In this document: positions 43,776 through 53,291 of the stretch, in pieces | Layout: each line of letters begins with the position of its first letter | How positions within the stretch are numbered: position 1 is the first letter of the stretch | NCBI GenBank assembly: GCA_013138735.1 | Contig: WTCE01000098.1 | Location: forward strand, 1 to 64,000 | DNA from: Crocinitomix sp. | GTDB taxonomy: Bacteria > Bacteroidota > Bacteroidia > Flavobacteriales_D > Crocinitomicaceae | Length of the DNA stretch: 64,000 bases | Direction: 5' to 3' | The notes under the pieces: model-generated | Databases searched by the model: none | What the model was told of the DNA's origin: nothing | What the model saw: only the letters and a program-made list of their open reading frames with translations | Made by a program: the position numbers and the translations under genes

Positions 43776-44579
43776 ATGAAAAATTCCCTTTTAATTATTT
43801 GTTTCGCATTATTTGCAAACCTAAGTTGGTCACAATGCGACGGATTTGAAATGACCGTTATATTCCAAAACCCAACATGTCATTATTTTACAGATGGTAG
43901 CATTACAATTACGGCGAGCGGTGGAACTGCCCCTTTGGTTTTTGCGGTTCAAGATTCACTCGGTAATGAGTTATTTCCTGGTCCAAGCGGAACGGGGAAT
44001 TGTTTGGCTTCAGGTTGCTATTCTGTTATGGTTACTGATGCTATAGGATGTGTTTTAACAGATACCGTTTGCTTAATAAATCCAGATCCAATCACAGTTG
44101 ATTTAATAATCACAGACCCAACATATCCTGGTGCTTGTGATGGAATCGTCATTGCCGACACGGTTTATGGTTATCAAGGTGCTTATGAATCCATTGGTTA
44201 TTATTGGACAATACCTGGTGCAACCATTACCAGCGAAGTAACGGATGTTTGCGCAGGTGAATACAATGTAACTATTAATGATGAAATTGGCTGCTCTGGT
44301 GTTTTCGATTTTGCTTTAGGATCCTTAGCCGAAATTCCTATGAATGCTATTCCCGATATTGAGGTATTTACGAATCGAAAAAAAGGAGAATTAATCGTCC
44401 AAGATAATTATTTAAATGATCTGAATATTAAGTTGTTAAATCTTGCAGGTCATGTTGTTTTTGATGCAGAAATTAATTCGCAAAATGCTGTTTATTCTCC
44501 AGATCTTAAACCAGGGGTTTACATCTATACTGTTGCGTCTAATCAAGCGATTGTTAAAACAGGAAAGCTGGTTTTTTAA
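43776..44579 (+). CDS. secreted SprB-repeat protein with T9SS type A tail
   Basis: ATG 43776 gives a signal peptide cleaved near SWSQ. Residues ~25-110 hold a SprB-type repeat (CHYFTDGSITITASGGTAP; GCYSVMVTDAIGC), and a second one follows (CDGIVIADTVYGYQGAYE; GEYNVTINDEIGC). The C-terminal region is a sorting domain (LNIKLLNLAGHVVFDAE; GVYIYTVASNQ). SprB-like proteins take part in surface gliding or adhesion. It is short for the family. Confidence 0.82.
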   Translation: MKNSLLIICFALFANLSWSQCDGFEMTVIFQNPTCHYFTDGSITITASGGTAPLVFAVQDSLGNELFPGPSGTGNCLASGCYSVMVTDAIGCVLTDTVCLINPDPITVDLIITDPTYPGACDGIVIADTVYGYQGAYESIGYYWTIPGATITSEVTDVCAGEYNVTINDEIGCSGVFDFALGSLAEIPMNAIPDIEVFTNRKKGELIVQDNYLNDLNIKLLNLAGHVVFDAEINSQNAVYSPDLKPGVYIYTVASNQAIVKTGKLVF

Positions 44580-44607
44580 AATGTCAATGTGCAATGAGCA
44601 AATTCTA

Positions 44608-44692
44608 AAAACTCAAACCCCAAGTACCTAATACAAAACCCCAAGTACTAACAACGAGTAACACGAGTGGTCTAAATACTAAGTACTAACAG
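44608..44692. repeat. short degenerate tandem repeats
   Basis: Variants of CCCCAAGTACTAA and AAGTACTAACA recur several times in this AT-rich gap. They are low in sequence complexity and non-coding. Confidence 0.5.
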
Positions 44693-44717
44693 CCATTCGA
44701 CTCAGTCTGAGAACGAT

Positions 44718-44960
44718 CTAATCACTAGCCGAAACCATCTCAATATAAAGTGCTTCAACCTTATTTCGAGCCCATGGTGTACGCCGTAAAAACTTCAAAC
44801 TTGAATTGATACTTGGGTTACTATTAAAGCAATTAATCTTAATTCGATATCCCAGTTCTGGCCATCCGTATTCTTCAACCAAATGGTTTAACATATGCTC
44901 CAGCTTAACGCCGTGCAATTTGTTATTCGTTTGATCTCCCGGATCATTGTTCTTTTCCAT
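44718..44960 (-). CDS. VF530-family (DUF2132) small protein
   Basis: ATG 44960 gives 80 residues; a TTG at 44981 is in frame upstream. The family pattern is clear: LHGVKLEHMLNHLVEEYGW, INCFNSNPSINSSLKFLRRTPWAR and VEALYIEM. VF530 proteins bind DNA in vitro and are often single-gene units; their cell role is unclear. Confidence 0.92.
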   Translation of the reverse strand: MEKNNDPGDQTNNKLHGVKLEHMLNHLVEEYGWPELGYRIKINCFNSNPSINSSLKFLRRTPWARNKVEALYIEMVSASD

Positions 44961-45116
44961 TATCGCATTTGCTTTGTGCAAAGTTATAAAAAAATATGTA
45001 CGCTCAAACCCTTGTGAAACCTGCGAAATAAAAATTAATTTAAAAAAAAGCTTGGAGATTAAATTAATTCTAACATACCTTTACGGCGTCGATTACAGTT
45101 CTTGTAACAGTGATTG

Positions 45117-45235
45117 ATTTATAAAGAAGAGGTTAGAGACAGGCTCATTGATCCTCTGGCAACCCTCACACCGAAAGGATGTTGAAAGGTGCCAATTCCT
45201 GCTTCAAGTGGATAATCCGCTGAAGAGATATAAAT
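45117..45235 (+). promoter_or_regulatory. SAM-I (S-box) riboswitch
   Basis: The core hallmarks are present: GAGGTTAGAGACAGGCTC, CTCTGGCAACCCTC and AAGGTGCCAATTCCTGC. ATTTATA at 45117-45123 and TATAAAT at 45229-45235 can close helix P1. It lies 192 bp before metX, with further sequence that includes AAAACC/GGTTTT stems near 45291-45309. When SAM is high, it should shut off methionine genes; the expression platform is not clear. Confidence 0.85.
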
Positions 45236-45426
45236 AATTACGGAAAATGACACGATCAAAAAAATGCGTACGGAGTAGTGAATTTAGAATAAAACCTTCA
45301 ACTGGTTTTACCATGTTGTTTCTTATGATTTGCAGATTCTGCAGATAAATTCAATACAAAATTTATTTAAATAACTCTCCGCTTGGCGTTTTCAAGCAAG
45401 ATATTCATTCGGTTTTACATTCAAAA

Positions 45427-46458
45427 ATGACACAATATTTTCACTACCCATATCAATTGCAATTGGAATCTGGCGAACAATTGAACCAGATTAAAGTGGC
45501 TTATCAACAATTCGGTAATCCAGGCGCGAATAAAACAATTTGGGTCTGCCATGCCTTAACAGGAAACACGCAATTAAACGAATGGTGGCCAGGTTTATTT
45601 GCAGAAAACGGCTTATTCAACACGACAGAATATCGGATTATTTGTGCCAATGTTTTGGGTTCCTGCTATGGTACTACTGGACCAAACGATTTGCCTGTAC
45701 CGCTCGACTTTCCTTTAATTACAATTCGAGATATGGTAGAAGTGCATGACCTTTTGCTCCAGCATTTAAAAATCACTAAAATTGACATTTTAATCGGCGC
45801 TTCCTTGGGTGGACAGCAGGCCTTAGAATGGGCGGTTTCAAAACCTAAATTAATAGTGAATCTTATTTTAATTGCAAGTAATGCCGAGCATTCTGCCTAT
45901 GGAAAAGCCTGCAATGAGGCGCAACGTTTGGCATTGCTTGCGGACGAAACGTTTGGAAGAAAAGGAGGCGGGAAAGCGGGTTTAAAAACGGCACGTGCAG
46001 TCGCCATGTTATCCTATCGTTCTTACGCGGATTTTAAAATTAAACAGGAAGATGTTGATACGCGAATTGCAGATTACAAAGCAGCATCTTACGTGGCTTA
46101 TCAGGGCGATAAGTTTACGAAAAGGTTTGATCCATACGCCTATTACACGTTGACAAAATCAATGGATAGTCATTGTATTGGACGCGGCAGAAATGGGAAT
46201 GTCAATGCACTTGAAAGTGTAAAGGCAAATAGCTTGGTAGTTGGTATCGAATCTGATGTCTTATTCCCCATAGAAGAACAACAGTATTTGGCAAAACACA
46301 TCCCCAATGCTGACTTTGGAATAATCAATTCAGTGCACGGACATGATGGCTTTTTAATAGAATACGATCAACTAAATCAACTCATAAATGAATTTTTATA
46401 TCACGGATTTAAATCTTATAAACCCACAACTTTAAAACATAAAACAAATGTCAACTAA
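45427..46458 (+). CDS. metX: homoserine O-acetyltransferase
   Basis: An alpha/beta-fold MetX of 343 residues. It has WVCHALTGNTQLNEWWPGL, NVLGSCYGTTGPND, the nucleophile elbow IGASLGGQQALEWAV, an Asp in ESDVLFPIEEQ and a His in VHGHDGFLIEYDQL. It activates homoserine with acetyl-CoA for methionine synthesis. It overlaps the next gene by 11 bp and follows the SAM riboswitch, so it is likely to be SAM-repressed. Confidence 0.92.
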   Translation: MTQYFHYPYQLQLESGEQLNQIKVAYQQFGNPGANKTIWVCHALTGNTQLNEWWPGLFAENGLFNTTEYRIICANVLGSCYGTTGPNDLPVPLDFPLITIRDMVEVHDLLLQHLKITKIDILIGASLGGQQALEWAVSKPKLIVNLILIASNAEHSAYGKACNEAQRLALLADETFGRKGGGKAGLKTARAVAMLSYRSYADFKIKQEDVDTRIADYKAASYVAYQGDKFTKRFDPYAYYTLTKSMDSHCIGRGRNGNVNALESVKANSLVVGIESDVLFPIEEQQYLAKHIPNADFGIINSVHGHDGFLIEYDQLNQLINEFLYHGFKSYKPTTLKHKTNVN

Positions 46459-47686
46459 ATTAAAAATTGGTCTTTTTGGCTTCGGATGCGTAGGATCGGG
46501 CCTCTATGAAGTATTAAATCAAAGTAAATTACTCAACGCAAGTATTGAAAAAATCGTTGTAAAAGATCTTACAAAAAAGCGGAGTATTCCAGCGTCAAAC
46601 TTCAGTTATGATCCTGCTTCAATTTTGGATGATCCAACAATTAATTTGGTTGTAGAATTGATTGATGACGCTGAAGCTGCGCATGAAATTGTAACTACAG
46701 CAATTCGCAAGGGGAAAAATGTCATTTCTGCCAATAAGAAATTAATTGCCGAACATTTGGCTGAGTTACTCATGCTTAAGGATCAGTATGGCGTTTCATT
46801 TTTGTACGAAGCCGCGGTTTGTGCGAGTATTCCTGTCATTCGAAATCTGGAGGAATATTATAATAACGACAGTCTTACAGGAATTGAAGGCATCTGCAAT
46901 GGAACTAGTAATTATATCTTAACGCGGTTGAATAATGAATTGAAATCATTGCCTGTTGGCAATCAAGCTTTCGAACTCATTTTAGAGGACGCTAAGAAAG
47001 CTGGATTTGCAGAGACGGATCCAACATTAGATATTGATGGATTTGACAGCAAATACAAATTGCAGATTTTGATTCTTCACACGTTCGGTTTAAAGACAAT
47101 TCCAGAAGATGTGCTGAATCTAGGCATTCGTCATATTAAAACGGCGGATGTTTTATTCGCGCAGGAAAAAGGACTAAAGCTGCGCCTAGTATCATTCGCC
47201 CGTAAAATTGAGGGTAAAGTAGTGGCATTTGTTGCACCACTTTTTGTAAAGGAAGACAGTTTTGCCTATGACATTAATTATGAATTTAATAGTGTCTCTA
47301 TCGAAGCTCATTTTTCTGACAAACAAGTGTTTATAGGCAAAGGAGCGGGGAGTTTTCCTACGGCCTCCGCTGTGCTGTCAGACATTTCGGCATTGCAATA
47401 TGATTATAAATATGAGTATAAGAAATTATTTAATTCTACTAGTGACTTAGCGCAAGATTTTGATATAAAGGTCTTTGTATCTGCAGAAAATTTAGCCGCA
47501 TTAGCTAAAATCAAATTAATGGAGGTGGAGGAAGAATTTACCTCTCTAAAGTATGCGTATAAGGTGGGGCGCATAAATATCTCTCAACTCACACACAATT
47601 TCTATCGCAATAATCCAGACTTGTTCTTAGCCTTTTATGGTGAATCTGAAATTAAACTTCAAATAAGTAATGAATTAAACCATTAA
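46448..47686 (+). CDS. hom: homoserine dehydrogenase
   Basis: A 412-residue dehydrogenase with NAD(P)-binding motif GLFGFGCVGSGL, SANKKLIA, catalytic region EAAVCASIPVIR, GICNGTSNYIL and DPTLDIDGFDSKYKLQIL (Lys). It makes homoserine for MetX. A C-terminal ~70 residues is not a clear ACT domain, so feedback control may differ. The start overlaps the end of metX by 11 bp, so the two are coupled. Confidence 0.9.
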   Translation: MSTKLKIGLFGFGCVGSGLYEVLNQSKLLNASIEKIVVKDLTKKRSIPASNFSYDPASILDDPTINLVVELIDDAEAAHEIVTTAIRKGKNVISANKKLIAEHLAELLMLKDQYGVSFLYEAAVCASIPVIRNLEEYYNNDSLTGIEGICNGTSNYILTRLNNELKSLPVGNQAFELILEDAKKAGFAETDPTLDIDGFDSKYKLQILILHTFGLKTIPEDVLNLGIRHIKTADVLFAQEKGLKLRLVSFARKIEGKVVAFVAPLFVKEDSFAYDINYEFNSVSIEAHFSDKQVFIGKGAGSFPTASAVLSDISALQYDYKYEYKKLFNSTSDLAQDFDIKVFVSAENLAALAKIKLMEVEEEFTSLKYAYKVGRINISQLTHNFYRNNPDLFLAFYGESEIKLQISNELNH

Positions 47687-47850
47687 ACCATTAAAACATT
47701 GAACCATTAAAACATTGAACCATTGAACCATTCAACCATTAAAACATTGAACCATTCACGCATTCAACCATTCACGCATTAAACCATTAAATCATTCCAA
47801 CCTTAAATCATTCCAACCTTAAACCATTCCAACCTTAAACCATTCCAATA
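47687..47850. repeat. short tandem ACCATT/AACATT repeats inside the methionine cluster
   Basis: About a dozen variants of ATTAAACCATT, ATTGAACCATT, ATTCACGC and ATTCCAACCTTAA follow one another between hom and the sulfhydrylase gene. Similar units lie at 30.0-30.3 kb. The block adds about 160 bp of low-complexity sequence to the cluster and may affect read-through. Confidence 0.75.
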
Positions 47851-47856
47851 TTAAAA

Positions 47857-49014
47857 ATGAAAAAAGAAACACAACTAATCCGAACGCAAATTCCCCGATC
47901 TGAAAACAGAGAACACTCCGTTCCTTTATACCTAACTTCTAGTTATACGTTTGAAGATGCCGATCAAATGGCCGCTTGTTTTAATGAGGAACAAGAAGGT
48001 TATGTATATAGTCGATATTCCAATCCTAATGTCACGGAATTTGGACAAAAAGTGGCTGATCTAGAAGGAGCTGAAGCAAGTTGGGTAACTGCATCTGGTA
48101 TGGCAGCCATTTTTTCGACCTTTGGGGCGCTTTTAGAAATGGGAGATGAAATTCTTTCTGTTCAATCAATCTTTGGATCTACCCACCGTCTGTTTACTGA
48201 AATTTTACCGAAGTGGGGAATAAAGACAACTTATGTGGCTTTTGATCAATTAGAAACTTGGGAAGCCGCAATAACTCCTCAATGTAAAATTCTTTATTTA
48301 GAAACGCCTACAAACCCTGGAGTCGACATTATAGATTTGGCAGCTGCTAATGCAATTGCGAAAAAACACAACTTAATTTTTATTGTAGACAATTGTTTTG
48401 CAACTCCGGTTAACCAGCGTCCTGCGGATTTTGGTGCTGATCTAGTAATTCATTCAGCTACCAAGTATTTTGACGGGCAAGGTCGTGTAATGGGCGGAGT
48501 GATATTAGGATCACATGAATTAATTCATGAAATTCAGGGATTCGCCCGTCACACGGGACCAGCCATTTCTCCTTTTAACGCCTGGGTTTTATCAAAATCT
48601 TTGGAAACGTTAGTGATTCGAATAGAGCGACACAATTCAAATGCCTTGGAAATCGCAAAGCGTTTGGAAAAACACATTCATGTTAAATCCGTAAAATATC
48701 CTTTCCTCAAATCTCATCCGCAATATGATATTGCAAAACGACAAATGAGCGGAGGTGGTGGGGTAGTGACATTTGAAATTGAAGGAGGCCTAGATCAAGG
48801 TAAGACTTTTTTGAATCAATTGGAAATATTAAGCTTAACTGCAAACCTGGGAGATACCCGCTCTATTGCAACGCATCCTGCTAGTACAACTCACTCGAAA
48901 TTAACAAATGAAGATCGTTTAAAAGTAGGGATTACTCCCGGGCTAATTCGAATTTCAGTTGGCTTAGAAAACGTTGAAGATATTTGGGAGGATATTACCC
49001 AAGCTTTGGATTGA
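47857..49014 (+). CDS. O-acylhomoserine sulfhydrylase / PLP trans-sulfuration enzyme
   Basis: A 385-residue Cys/Met-metabolism PLP enzyme. PLP Lys is in HSATKYFDGQGRVMGG, with LYLETPTNPGVDI, VDNCFATPVNQRP and SLTANLGDTRSIATHPAST nearby. With MetX upstream, acetylhomoserine is the likely substrate and direct sulfhydrylation the likely reaction, as in MetY/MetZ-type proteins. Cystathionine synthase activity is possible too. Confidence 0.9.
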   Translation: MKKETQLIRTQIPRSENREHSVPLYLTSSYTFEDADQMAACFNEEQEGYVYSRYSNPNVTEFGQKVADLEGAEASWVTASGMAAIFSTFGALLEMGDEILSVQSIFGSTHRLFTEILPKWGIKTTYVAFDQLETWEAAITPQCKILYLETPTNPGVDIIDLAAANAIAKKHNLIFIVDNCFATPVNQRPADFGADLVIHSATKYFDGQGRVMGGVILGSHELIHEIQGFARHTGPAISPFNAWVLSKSLETLVIRIERHNSNALEIAKRLEKHIHVKSVKYPFLKSHPQYDIAKRQMSGGGGVVTFEIEGGLDQGKTFLNQLEILSLTANLGDTRSIATHPASTTHSKLTNEDRLKVGITPGLIRISVGLENVEDIWEDITQALD

Positions 49015-49039
49015 TTAAGGCTCCTTTTGCGGAATCGAA

Positions 49040-49552
49040 TCAAAAACGATAACTGATTTTTAAATTTCCATAAATAGAAATCTGAGCATTGGGAAAAGTC
49101 GCAGCCGTTTCTTCAGTGACTTTACCGAAAGGAGAAAAATTGGTTTGATAAGAAGGACCAAAATCAATACCAAAGGCCATTTTTTTATCTGTGAAATAGG
49201 TGATTCCAATTGGAATATAAGTCATGTTTTTCTCTCCGCCAGAACCCATTGTATTAAAGGTGGTTTTTATTCCAATATAGGGAGATATACCTCCATACGG
49301 ATCAATGCCAAAAGGATAAATCGTGACACCTGCACCAACTCCTACTAATCCAAAACCAACTTCAAGATTTAGGCGTTGTTTGATTAAACGTTCATATGAA
49401 AAACCAATATAGGATCCAGTACCTAAAATATTAAAAGAGAAACTATTTTTGAGTGGTGGCCCTAATGGACGATAGCATCCTTCAGATTCTTCTGCAAAGC
49501 TTTGATTGCTTACTAGGCTGAATAAAAAGAGAATACAAATTATATTTTTCAT
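49040..49552 (-). CDS. secreted beta-barrel-like protein
   Basis: Signal peptide cleaved near SFAEE (residue ~21). The mature protein (about 150 residues) has alternating beta-strand segments with small residues (YIGFSYERLIKQRLNLEVGFG; GGISPYIGIKTTFN, TYIPIGITYFTD; ISIYGNLKISYRF) and ends in Phe, as outer membrane barrels do. Likely an eight-stranded outer membrane protein; no family is recognised. Confidence 0.7.
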   Translation of the reverse strand: MKNIICILFLFSLVSNQSFAEESEGCYRPLGPPLKNSFSFNILGTGSYIGFSYERLIKQRLNLEVGFGLVGVGAGVTIYPFGIDPYGGISPYIGIKTTFNTMGSGGEKNMTYIPIGITYFTDKKMAFGIDFGPSYQTNFSPFGKVTEETAATFPNAQISIYGNLKISYRF

Positions 49553-49598
49553 AAGGACTTATAGCTAAGATACATATTAACTACGGAAGTTGATTCGG

Positions 49599-49614
49599 TT
49601 TAGTTGGCTGAGGG
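49599..49614. repeat. 16-bp direct repeat, copy at 3' side
   Basis: TTTAGTTGGCTGAGGG; the same 16 bases recur at 51458-51473, and the two copies enclose the gene at 49660-51411. Confidence 0.6.
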
Positions 49615-49659
49615 GGTTACCAATATTTAAGTTATACAATTTTGACTTTGGGCAAAAGT

Positions 49660-51411
49660 TTAGTCCTCACTCAATACATTCAATAAAAATTCTAAAGATG
49701 GATGTTTACCAACAAAAGAGACTACTTGCTTAGTTTCAATCGAGAATACTTCACTTGCAATGGCTATTATTTTTTTTCTATTTTCACGATCCAATTCAAA
49801 CCCCTTCGTTCTTTCTTGAAGCAGTAATAATTGATCGATATCATAGACTGAGAATTGCTTAACGAGCTTGTTTTTAAAGGCGGTCATGGTCATTTCATCT
49901 GAAAATAAACTGTATGATTCTTCTTTCAAGGAATCGTGATGAGGAGATATTATTTTGCCGCTTTCTAACATGAGGTAAAAATAACTGCCTGAAGATTCAC
50001 TGCCGAGAAATATGGCTGGAAACAATAAGTCGTCACTTCCTTCGCTTAATATTTCATGATAAGTTAAGCTTGTTTCCAATGCTTTTTTTGCGCCCGAAAG
50101 ATTCAGGAAACCGTCGATATTGTCGGTGAAGAAATGGTTTTCTATATAGGTTATAACCTTTGCATTGATCTTTTTGATTTTATAAATTCCCTTTAATTCT
50201 GAATGAAATGCCTCAAAATCAGCTGCATTATTCACTTTGATTAGTGCATTTTTCAATTGTTCTTTTTTCGTAACTTTCTTTGGTGGCTCAAAATCAATCA
50301 AGTCTTTTATATTCTGCAATTCACACGCGATCGAAGCCATAGAAATTTCAGATTCCTCTGCTTTATCCTTCCAAACATAAATAGCCAATTCTTGTTCCGC
50401 AAATGAGCCTGCCTTAGAAACATTTGTCACTATATAATTCCCCGAGCTAAAATATTGCGACTTGAAAGCAATGCCGGAATCTGTTAAAACACCCTCATCT
50501 TTGGACAATGATAGGATATTGTCATCAAAACATTCAGAAGTTAATAAACCGTTTTTTGTATGAATCAGAGTATCTTTAGCCTCCTCGTTTTTCCAGTTCT
50601 TTTCAGGCCGATTCAGATCAATTAATTGTAAGGGTATTCCATCTCCATAGAGAATTACAACTCCATTTTCAATTGCAAGCATTTGCGCTCCTCGATATTT
50701 CCCGTTTTTATCAAGATCATAGGTTCGCAGAACCTCATAGGAATCATTATCCAGTTCGAGAATTTTATATTGTTTTTCTTCCTGCTCCTTTGGTCGACCA
50801 AATAAATATAATTTATCGTTTAAAGTGTATGCATTCGAGATATAATGATCTTCCAATATTTTTTCGCTTTTGCTTATCGCGGTGACCTTTTTAGGATGCT
50901 TGTATAACTGCGCAGATACATGATGCAAAAACAGGATGTCATTTCCAGATTCAAAGATTTTATTGAAACCAATTGCTTCTTTTACAAAGAGTGTTTCACC
51001 TGTCCGACTATCAATAATATAATTGGCCTTAGTGCCAGATCTATCCTGAGAAAACAAGAAGTTTTCATTCGAAAAAAAATAACCTGGTTGGCTACTATTT
51101 CCTGAAACACAAGATTTATCGATTTTTTTAGACCAAACTATTTTCCCAGTTAATGGCGCTAGTGCAAAAAACCAAACCTTATTTGATTTTTTATCTGCAA
51201 AGTAAGATCCAATGACATAATCCCCGGCCTTTAATATTTCTTTGTTGACATTCGAACTGGAATCGTTCACTTCAATCTGCCAAACTATTTTGTTAGCGGC
51301 ATAATCAAATCCATAAATCAATTTGTTCATACGCATGACCCAAACGTCAAAATCAGTTACAATTGAAATTACTTTTCCAAAAGGAATCATTCTCTCTTTT
51401 TCCCAGGCCAT
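49660..51411 (-). CDS. large protein with PQQ-like propeller and SMI1/KNR4-like C-terminal part
   Basis: No signal peptide is seen, so it should be cytoplasmic. Residues ~20-360 contain PQQ-like propeller blades (ANKIVWQIEV; LTGKIVWSKKI; SRTGETLFVKE). The C-terminal half, about 370-583, includes FPAIFLGSESSGSYFYLMLESGKIISPHH, similar to the SMI1/KNR4 (SUKH) immunity-domain pattern of a beta hairpin after FLGS. The fusion is unusual. The gene is enclosed by a 16-bp direct repeat. It may be an immunity-type protein, but this is weak. Confidence 0.6.
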   Translation of the reverse strand: MAWEKERMIPFGKVISIVTDFDVWVMRMNKLIYGFDYAANKIVWQIEVNDSSSNVNKEILKAGDYVIGSYFADKKSNKVWFFALAPLTGKIVWSKKIDKSCVSGNSSQPGYFFSNENFLFSQDRSGTKANYIIDSRTGETLFVKEAIGFNKIFESGNDILFLHHVSAQLYKHPKKVTAISKSEKILEDHYISNAYTLNDKLYLFGRPKEQEEKQYKILELDNDSYEVLRTYDLDKNGKYRGAQMLAIENGVVILYGDGIPLQLIDLNRPEKNWKNEEAKDTLIHTKNGLLTSECFDDNILSLSKDEGVLTDSGIAFKSQYFSSGNYIVTNVSKAGSFAEQELAIYVWKDKAEESEISMASIACELQNIKDLIDFEPPKKVTKKEQLKNALIKVNNAADFEAFHSELKGIYKIKKINAKVITYIENHFFTDNIDGFLNLSGAKKALETSLTYHEILSEGSDDLLFPAIFLGSESSGSYFYLMLESGKIISPHHDSLKEESYSLFSDEMTMTAFKNKLVKQFSVYDIDQLLLLQERTKGFELDRENRKKIIAIASEVFSIETKQVVSFVGKHPSLEFLLNVLSED

Positions 51412-51457
51412 GTTTTTGTGATTAGCTTGTAATGTTAATAATAACCTCCCAATTTTT

Positions 51458-51473
51458 TTTAGTTGGCTGAGGG
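51458..51473. repeat. 16-bp direct repeat, copy at 5' side
   Basis: TTTAGTTGGCTGAGGG; identical to 49599-49614, 47 bp upstream of the start of the enclosed gene. Confidence 0.6.
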
Positions 51474-51481
51474 TGTCGTGC

Positions 51482-52024
51482 TTACTGATATTTCTTTTGA
51501 AACTCTATCTGTACTTTTTCATCTAGCTCTTTTTGAATCCGATTATATTCGTCAAATAGTGAGTCATTTAAGACCAGGTGAATTAATTGCATTTCACCAT
51601 TAGGTACGGTAATTGTTGTTTTTAAATCGTCCTCATAAAATCCATACTTATCGTTCGATATTTCTATTTCGTTCTCGAAATTGTCTAAAATTTCTTGGAG
51701 TTCAAACCGGAATTCAGGATTTTTTTTACCTTCAACTGTGATTTTAGCAATCTGGTCTTTCCAATAGTCGGCGGTTATAATAACATCATCTAAAAAGAGC
51801 GTTAAACCTGGGTTTTCAACTTGGTTATCTTCGTTTGGCGTCCAGCTATCTCGCTCTTCAAGAATGGTGAACTTTGAACCATAGGCAATTTTCTCAAATG
51901 CATTAATGGACATGCCAGCGTAAAAACCTTCGTACTTTTTTGGAAATGGTTCCGCATCCTTTTTAGGATCTCCATTACAAGAGAAAAGTAAAAAAGGTAA
52001 TATGATGCGCACGATATATTTCAT
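51482..52024 (-). CDS. lipoprotein of unknown function
   Basis: ATG 52024 gives a signal peptide with lipobox FLLFSC (Cys16). A mature part of about 165 residues starts GDPKKDAEPFP and has mostly beta strands (LTLFLDDVIITADYWKDQIAKITVEG) with a helical Glu/Lys-rich end. Asn- and Glu-rich. No family recognised. Confidence 0.65.
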   Translation of the reverse strand: MKYIVRIILPFLLFSCNGDPKKDAEPFPKKYEGFYAGMSINAFEKIAYGSKFTILEERDSWTPNEDNQVENPGLTLFLDDVIITADYWKDQIAKITVEGKKNPEFRFELQEILDNFENEIEISNDKYGFYEDDLKTTITVPNGEMQLIHLVLNDSLFDEYNRIQKELDEKVQIEFQKKYQ

Positions 52025-52166
52025 AGGGTCCAAGTTGAAATTGCAAAGCTATTATTCTCAATAAACCTAAATTTAATATTTTTCTTAAAGATTAAGAAAC
52101 TTAAGAGAGTACCTTTCTTCTTTTAAACGGAATTATTTTTATCTTCGAACCTATAAAATCATTCTT

Positions 52167-52622
52167 ATGAAATACGTATTCTCCTTATTGATTCTTTCTG
52201 TTTTTTTAATGTCTTGCGCCAAAAAGAAAGCTGAGAATCAAGCAATCGAAGATGCCGTAATTATACAGCAATATATCGCTGACAACGGATTAATGGCGAT
52301 CAAAAACACCTCTGGATTAAATTATGTTCGTAATGTTGTAGGTGGTGGAGCAAGTTGCAGCGCACTTTCAACTGTAACAGTAGCCTACAAAGGTTATTTT
52401 ACTGATGGAACTGTTTTTGACGAAAGTCCTGCTGAAGGAATTACGTTTAGTTTATCAGCTGTGATACCAGGTTGGACGGAAGGAATTCCTTATTTTAAAG
52501 AAGGCGGGAATGGTGTTTTACTCGTTCCTTCAGCATTAGGCTATGGACCAAAAGGTCGCGGATCAATTCCAGGAAATACAGTTTTGGTATTTGACGTACA
52601 CTTAATCGAAGTGGTCGAGTAG
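52167..52622 (+). CDS. FKBP-type peptidyl-prolyl isomerase lipoprotein
   Basis: Lipobox VFLMSC (Cys17) and a C-terminal FKBP domain: TVTVAYKGYFTDGTVFDES, GITFSLSAVIPGWTEGI, GGNGVLLVPSALGYGPKG and GSIPGNTVLVFDVHLIEV. These match the hydrophobic cleft residues of FKBPs, so isomerase activity is likely in the periplasm. The domain is minimal (about 105 residues). It stands alone. Confidence 0.93.
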   Translation: MKYVFSLLILSVFLMSCAKKKAENQAIEDAVIIQQYIADNGLMAIKNTSGLNYVRNVVGGGASCSALSTVTVAYKGYFTDGTVFDESPAEGITFSLSAVIPGWTEGIPYFKEGGNGVLLVPSALGYGPKGRGSIPGNTVLVFDVHLIEVVE

Positions 52623-52680
52623 TTTGTTTCTGTCAATTGTGTCAGGTGTTTGAACTAGAAATCAGATTTTATAGACAAAA

Positions 52681-53247
52681 TTAGGCCTCTCGCTTCAATT
52701 TATTTAAGCGTTTACTTGCCAAAGTTCGGATTCTTTTTCCGCATTCATTGGTTTCAAAATCCAATAAGATCTTTTCATCTTCTGTTTGAGCAATAATCGC
52801 AACTAATAAACGACTATCGTCAAACTTGTTTTTATACGCCAAACATTCTTGATAGAATTCAAAGGTTAATTCTTCCTTAGCCATTCGTTTCGTCAAATCT
52901 TCTCGAATGATGAGTTTTTTTGTCCAATCACCAAATTCAGCCAATTTTTCTTTGAGGTCTTCGTATTGTTCTTCTGTTAGAATGGGTGATAGAAATAAAC
53001 TTCGAACCGCAGAACCAGCCATTAATTGATCCTCATCTTCATGAGCCAACAACAAATAGTTTTCAATCTCTTTATTTGAAATTTCCTTTTTAGATTCTAA
53101 CCAATGGATAAAGGTATAATATCGGAAATGCTCAATGTTTTCGCTCTCCCCTTTTTCCAATTCTTCTATTTGTTCATTGAATATGGCTTCATTCAATAAT
53201 TTGAATTTAATCCATTTTGGGGTATATCCGAGTTTTTCTAATTTCAT
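52681..53247 (-). CDS. helical cytoplasmic protein, unknown
   Basis: The 188-residue protein has no signal peptide and is rich in Glu, Lys and Leu. Helix pairs such as NKEIENYLLLAHEDEDQLMA, SAVRSLFLSPILTEEQYEDL and KILLDFETNECGKRIRTLASKRL look like HEAT-type repeats. It is the last gene of a minus-strand series that starts at 58196, 44 bp after the radical SAM gene. No family recognised. Confidence 0.6.
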   Translation of the reverse strand: MKLEKLGYTPKWIKFKLLNEAIFNEQIEELEKGESENIEHFRYYTFIHWLESKKEISNKEIENYLLLAHEDEDQLMAGSAVRSLFLSPILTEEQYEDLKEKLAEFGDWTKKLIIREDLTKRMAKEELTFEFYQECLAYKNKFDDSRLLVAIIAQTEDEKILLDFETNECGKRIRTLASKRLNKLKREA

Positions 53248-53291
53248 TCCTTAATTCTTATTTCAGCTGCAAAGCTAGTAGTTTTTCAAGA

